Shown here piece by piece: positions 60,426 to 64,000 of a stretch of DNA of 64,000 nucleotides. The notes beneath the pieces were generated by a model. The model worked only from the letters and a program-made list of their open reading frames with translations. It ran no database searches and was not told the origin of the DNA. The position numbers and the translations under genes were made by a program. Numbering within the stretch: position 1 is the first letter of the stretch; each line of letters starts with the position of its first letter. Origin of the DNA: Phyto melanocephala (Eukaryota > Arthropoda > Insecta > Diptera > Rhinophoridae); contig OW799233.1 of the NCBI GenBank assembly GCA_941918925.1, positions 153,430,845-153,494,844 on the forward strand, written 5' to 3'.

Positions 60426-61652
60426 GTTTAATACTGGCTCTTCTTTATTTTATGGTAGGGAACCTCTGACTTACAAATAAATGCCTATTTGATGACGTCA
60501 CAACTGAAGTTGGTTTTTTGTTTGTCTCTGTATACGCCGTTGTTAAAATTCTTTCTGTTGTTGTTGTAAATATATTGTCGTAGGTTCACTTGTTTGTTGT
60601 TGTTGTTTTGCTTGTAGATTTTACAATTGTTTTATTTGTTAATACAATTGTTCAAAAAAATTGCTCTTTTTAATTGTTTTGTCCACCTATACTTGTTTTT
60701 AATTTTATGTATTTTTATTTCTATATGTAGGTACTTTTATTAAATTGTTTTCTTAAAGGTTTTTAGTTTTTTCTTATTATTTTACGAACTATATTTTTTT
60801 TTTTGTTTTAATGTGTTAAATTGTTTGTAGTAGTTTATGTTTTCTTTTTCCTTTTCTTCCCTTAAAACGGCACCTTTAATTATTTTATTTTCACACACTT
60901 TAACTTTTTTTTTTTTCAATTTAATTTATTTATAAAGCTTTTAGTTTTTTGCTTGTTATAATTTTATACGCGCGCACTTCATTTGCAATTTTTCTTTTTT
61001 TCTTTTATTGGATGTGCTACAGTGGGAACAAACTGGAATGAAACAATAGCCGGTAGGTAGAGATGCATGAACACATTTAATTGTAGTATTGATAGTTGTC
61101 TCTTTTTTTTTCTCTAGTGATGACAACTTTTTAGTGGCATAATTAGTGGGTTTTTTAATGATAATTAGTGGTTTGTAAATTGTTCGATTTTAGATGTAAC
61201 TTTCCATGTATATTAACCATGTATGTATGATAAGGTTCTTTTCTTTTTATTTATTTATTATTATCCTTATGAAATTTCTGTAACTTGATGCTTGTTGTTC
61301 TTTTTTTTTTTTTTTTTTTTGAGAAAAATTCTGTCGCACAAATTAACTAATAAACACAGTACATACCTTATTTTTTCCTGTATTTATATCAATTGTTCTG
61401 TGATGTGCCTTGTGTTGTTACCAGAAGTGGATGCACAAAAAAGACCATGTAGTTGTTGATATCTTCAATATCACGTGATGCTGCACAATGGAGTACGCTT
61501 TTTATTTCATCTGCCGGGAGCACGATAAAATAACTTGTTGTTTGTTTTGTAAAATTGAAGTTGCCGTCGGTAGAGACAACTGTCGATTTTCTTCAGGTTG
61601 AAGATTAGTGGCTTCCAATCCACCGATTCTTTCCTTTCCTAGCCTACTCTAG

Positions 61653-61669
61653 GAATTTTTGAAGGACCA
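61653..61669 (-). promoter_or_regulatory. Probable primer binding site
   Basis: Two nucleotides after the 5' LTR the minus strand reads TGGTCCTTCAAAAATTC. TGG at this place is expected for pairing with the CCA end of a tRNA primer. I could not assign the tRNA; the complement GAAGGACCA would have to be its 3' end. Confidence 0.55.
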
Positions 61670-61671
61670 TA

Positions 61672-62022
61672 TGTTAGGCTCGGGAGCCTTTCCTTTTCCT
61701 AAACTCACGGGTGTGCTTAGCAAATAAAACACAAACAGATTTCATAAATCTTGACTAACTAAGCAAAGCTTGTTGCTTTATTGATTTCAGTCTTAAAACT
61801 AACTTATTAGTATTAAAAAGGGTAATTTATTTATGTATACTAAATCTATGTAAATAGTTGTTATATACAAAAGAAAACCGCTAACTTGAGTAAATTAAAC
61901 ATGTTCAAGAGGAACAAACTAATACTTCTTCATGAGAAAAAAAAAGAGAATTCAAGATAAACTTAAAGAGAACATGTATGAAATATATAATTATCAAATA
62001 ACTTGTTGAACACGGTTCAACA
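61672..62022 (-). repeat. 5' LTR of the BEL element
   Basis: 351 bp, identical by eye to 53573-53923 (offset 8,099). Promoter and transcription start should lie here. TATATAAC-like A/T motifs occur on the minus strand, but none can be singled out as the TATA box. Confidence 0.95.
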
Positions 62023-62027
62023 CACTT
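62023..62027. repeat. Target site duplication, right (CACTT)
   Basis: It matches 53568-53572 exactly. Confidence 0.95.
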
Positions 62028-62597
62028 TATTATTTTTAGAGTAAGCGTTAATTTTTTTGAACGGTACGATTGTTTATTACAATTTATTGCATCTTAATCA
62101 TTTTACGAGTTGGAATAGAAAAAACAAAGGAGTTTTTAAAATAATGATTGTTCAATTCACAACCCATTATTGTATTGTGTTTCGTGTATTAAAACACAGT
62201 TTTGGTTTATATAATTGAGAAAATAATTTCTGCTGTATCGGTTATATTGTTAAACGCCATATAGTAATCAACGTCAGGCAAATAAAAAAATCAGGGATGG
62301 AAAAGTTGATCAAACCTTTCTTTAGCATAGTTACGAAAAATATTTTAAACGTTTTTTAGCAAAGTTAAAAAATATCGACAAAATATTTGAGTTACAAAAA
62401 TAATATACTTTTTTATTTTGGGAGCAAAAATACTTAAATTTTTTTTTTTGATTCTGCAAAAAAAATTAATTACCCATCCATTCATGTTCTCTACAAAGAA
62501 AATTGTTACAAAAATAGTTTAATGCAAATTAATAACAACAAGCATACAATACTGTAAACTTTGACAAAAATAGTACCAATAGGACATTATAACGGGG

Positions 62598-62648
62598 CTT
62601 TTTTCTCTTTTAGTAACTATCAAAGATCATTACTAAAAGAGAAAAAAG
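62598..62648. repeat. Perfect 19-bp hairpin
   Basis: Arms CTTTTTTCTCTTTTAGTAA (62598-62616) and its exact complement (62630-62648) are separated by 13 nt. It may be a small foldback element or produce an RNA hairpin. No target duplication was seen. Confidence 0.75.
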
Positions 62649-62866
62649 TGAATCTAACGCGGTTTCTATTAACAGTAATATAGTTTAAAAAAATTCACAT
62701 TGATTCAATAGTGAGATAGAAAATATTTCTTCATTTAGAATGCTGTATTAAGCCATTAAATTTTAAAAATATTATCATTCAATATAAAACCATGACTTCT
62801 CTCTACATACTATATATTGTCAACCCAAATTTTTATTACTTTTTCTTATAAATCGCTGAGTAACTA

Positions 62867-63607
62867 CACGCAAAGAAAAACCATGGTTACGACATGATCA
62901 CGACGGTCATATTATTATTTCTAAAACAATATTTGGTTGTCGCAAACAAGTAATAGTTTTTTTTTTGTTTCATTTCATCATATATTTTGTCACGATAATC
63001 AAGCATTTGTTTGAATTGTATCATTTAATGCTTACTTTTCGTAAAAATGTCAAAATGGTTATCATTTAAAATAGTATGATTTAAAAAAAGTATAACGACA
63101 AAAATAACATTATATTCAAAAGCATTAAAAATTAAAAATAATCATTAAATAATAAGTGAGACAACAGTATGATTACAAATTAATCCAGCTATGATTTTTT
63201 TTAATAATAATTTGATTTCAACTGTTCTTCTTTTTGCCGAATACATTTTTATAATTTTAAAAGTTTGAGATGTCAAAAAAATTCACAAAAATTTAAAAAA
63301 AATTAAAGAAAATTTACAAATAAACGAGAAAATGTAAAAAAAGTAAAAAAAAAAGTATAAAAATTGCAATGAAATTGGTAAATACAATCAATATGTGTAT
63401 GTAACAGCAAAAGACAATAATTTGCAGTAAAAAGCAAAGATTGCCGATTTCAATTGTAGTCATATATATGAATATTGAATGATACTTTAATTAAACATAA
63501 TAATGATAAATGGTAACCATTATTATTTTTAACCATAATCATACAACTCAATCATAGTATGTTGCTCTTCGATTATGGTTACCACAACCATATTTTTTCT
63601 TTGCGTG
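62867..63607. mobile_element. 741-bp MITE with TA flanks
   Basis: The ends are CACGCAAAGAAAAA and its complement TTTTTCTTTGCGTG, extended by a weaker CATGGTT...CCATA match. TA lies immediately outside both ends (62865-62866 and 63608-63609). The interior is AT-rich without a frame. The TA duplication suggests a Tc1/mariner-type family. Confidence 0.65.
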
Positions 63608-64000
63608 TACAAACAAAATTATTGCCACAATATATTCAAGTAAAAGTTTGCCTAAATATATTTTACTTTCTATGAATATTTGTATTGTTTTTATAAATTT
63701 AATTAATTTATAATTTAATTGTTACAAATGCACTAATATGACATAATTTTCAGTGTGCTTAATTGCTGCATATAAATTCAGTTGTCGCAATTGAATACCT
63801 CACAGTCAGACGATTGTTTTATTTTGTACAAACTTGTTTGTCGTAAGTTAAAGCAAATCAATTAGAGACAATAATTGTCGTAGCCCTGATACACGATTGT
63901 TCCTACTTTCTCGTCTGTTTAGAGCGTAAAATGGTTTGTTTATTGCATGTAAACATAATAATGCATAATAACAAAAAGAAAATTGAATAATGAAATGTTA

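Larger units (their letters stand above)
60153..61671 (-). other. Untranslated leader of the BEL element
   Basis: About 1.5 kb between the 5' LTR and gag. On the minus strand it is A-rich with CAACAACAAC-type runs (near 60545-60610), an unstructured composition seen in other insect retrotransposon leaders. It contains the splice donor at 60421 and an A tract from a T homopolymer at about 61302-61320. No long frame was seen. Confidence 0.7.
53573..62022 (-). mobile_element. Complete BEL/Pao LTR retrotransposon, 8,450 bp
   Basis: Two 351-bp LTRs, a primer-binding region, a leader of about 1.5 kb, a full gag-pol frame and a second downstream ORF are present in the order expected on the minus strand, bounded by a 5-bp duplication. 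The LTRs read as identical over their whole length and both long frames are open, so the insertion is recent and may be autonomous. Assignment to BEL/Pao rests on the domain set of the polyprotein (the Gag and protease types of this group, and RT-RNase H-integrase order), not on a search. It interrupts host DNA that contains no visible gene. Confidence 0.95.

Overview
The window is AT-rich, gene-poor DNA with poly-A/T tracts, GTAT/TATG microsatellites and many short interspersed repeats that have (GTCY)n runs and TATACCC...GGGTATA hairpins. That repeat type (DINE-1/INE-1/mini-me, Helentron-associated) and the BEL, mariner and hAT content suggest a higher fly (Diptera, probably a calyptrate with large intergenic regions). 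I see no intact host protein-coding gene, rRNA or tRNA gene. Nearly everything recognisable is mobile DNA.

Layout. 1-53.5 kb is intergenic or intronic DNA with about a dozen HINE copies in both orientations (1331, 2251, 3900, 4884, 8648, 14098, 16387, 19380, 25271, 32637, 36425, 41985, 47567/48151). Between them lie two Helitron derivatives (11996-12655 with a helicase remnant; 35121-35749), a deleted mariner (18144-18748) and a second mariner scrap (46365), hAT and possible Harbinger transposase scraps (23920, 45520), a decayed non-LTR retrotransposon RNase H region (26890-27620), a Ty3/gypsy-type solo LTR with ATAT duplications (33018-33599), and several MITEs, some with clear target duplications. 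A disrupted stretch at 6425-6834 (minus strand) may derive from an unrecognised gene.

53568-62027 holds the one intact element: a BEL/Pao LTR retrotransposon on the minus strand. It is 8,450 bp, has two 351-bp LTRs that read as identical, and is flanked by the 5-bp duplication CACTT. A single gag-pol frame (1,750 aa from its first ATG) carries Gag, three zinc knuckles, protease, reverse transcriptase, RNase H, integrase and a C-terminal domain. Downstream, where an envelope gene would sit, is a second intact ORF of 280 aa. It is not an envelope: it repeats the exact three-knuckle architecture of the first ORF and then a protease-like domain whose D-x-G catalytic motif is D-L-K. Directly before its ATG is a strong 3' splice site with a branch-point consensus, and the leader upstream of gag has a strong 5' splice site. 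The element therefore probably makes a spliced subgenomic mRNA for a stand-alone nucleocapsid/dead-protease protein. This is the most interesting system in the window.

62.0-64.0 kb is flanking DNA with a perfect 19-bp hairpin and a 741-bp TA-flanked MITE. The HINE nest at 47.6-51.3 kb, where a 771-bp unit is tandemly triplicated, is the second most notable structure.
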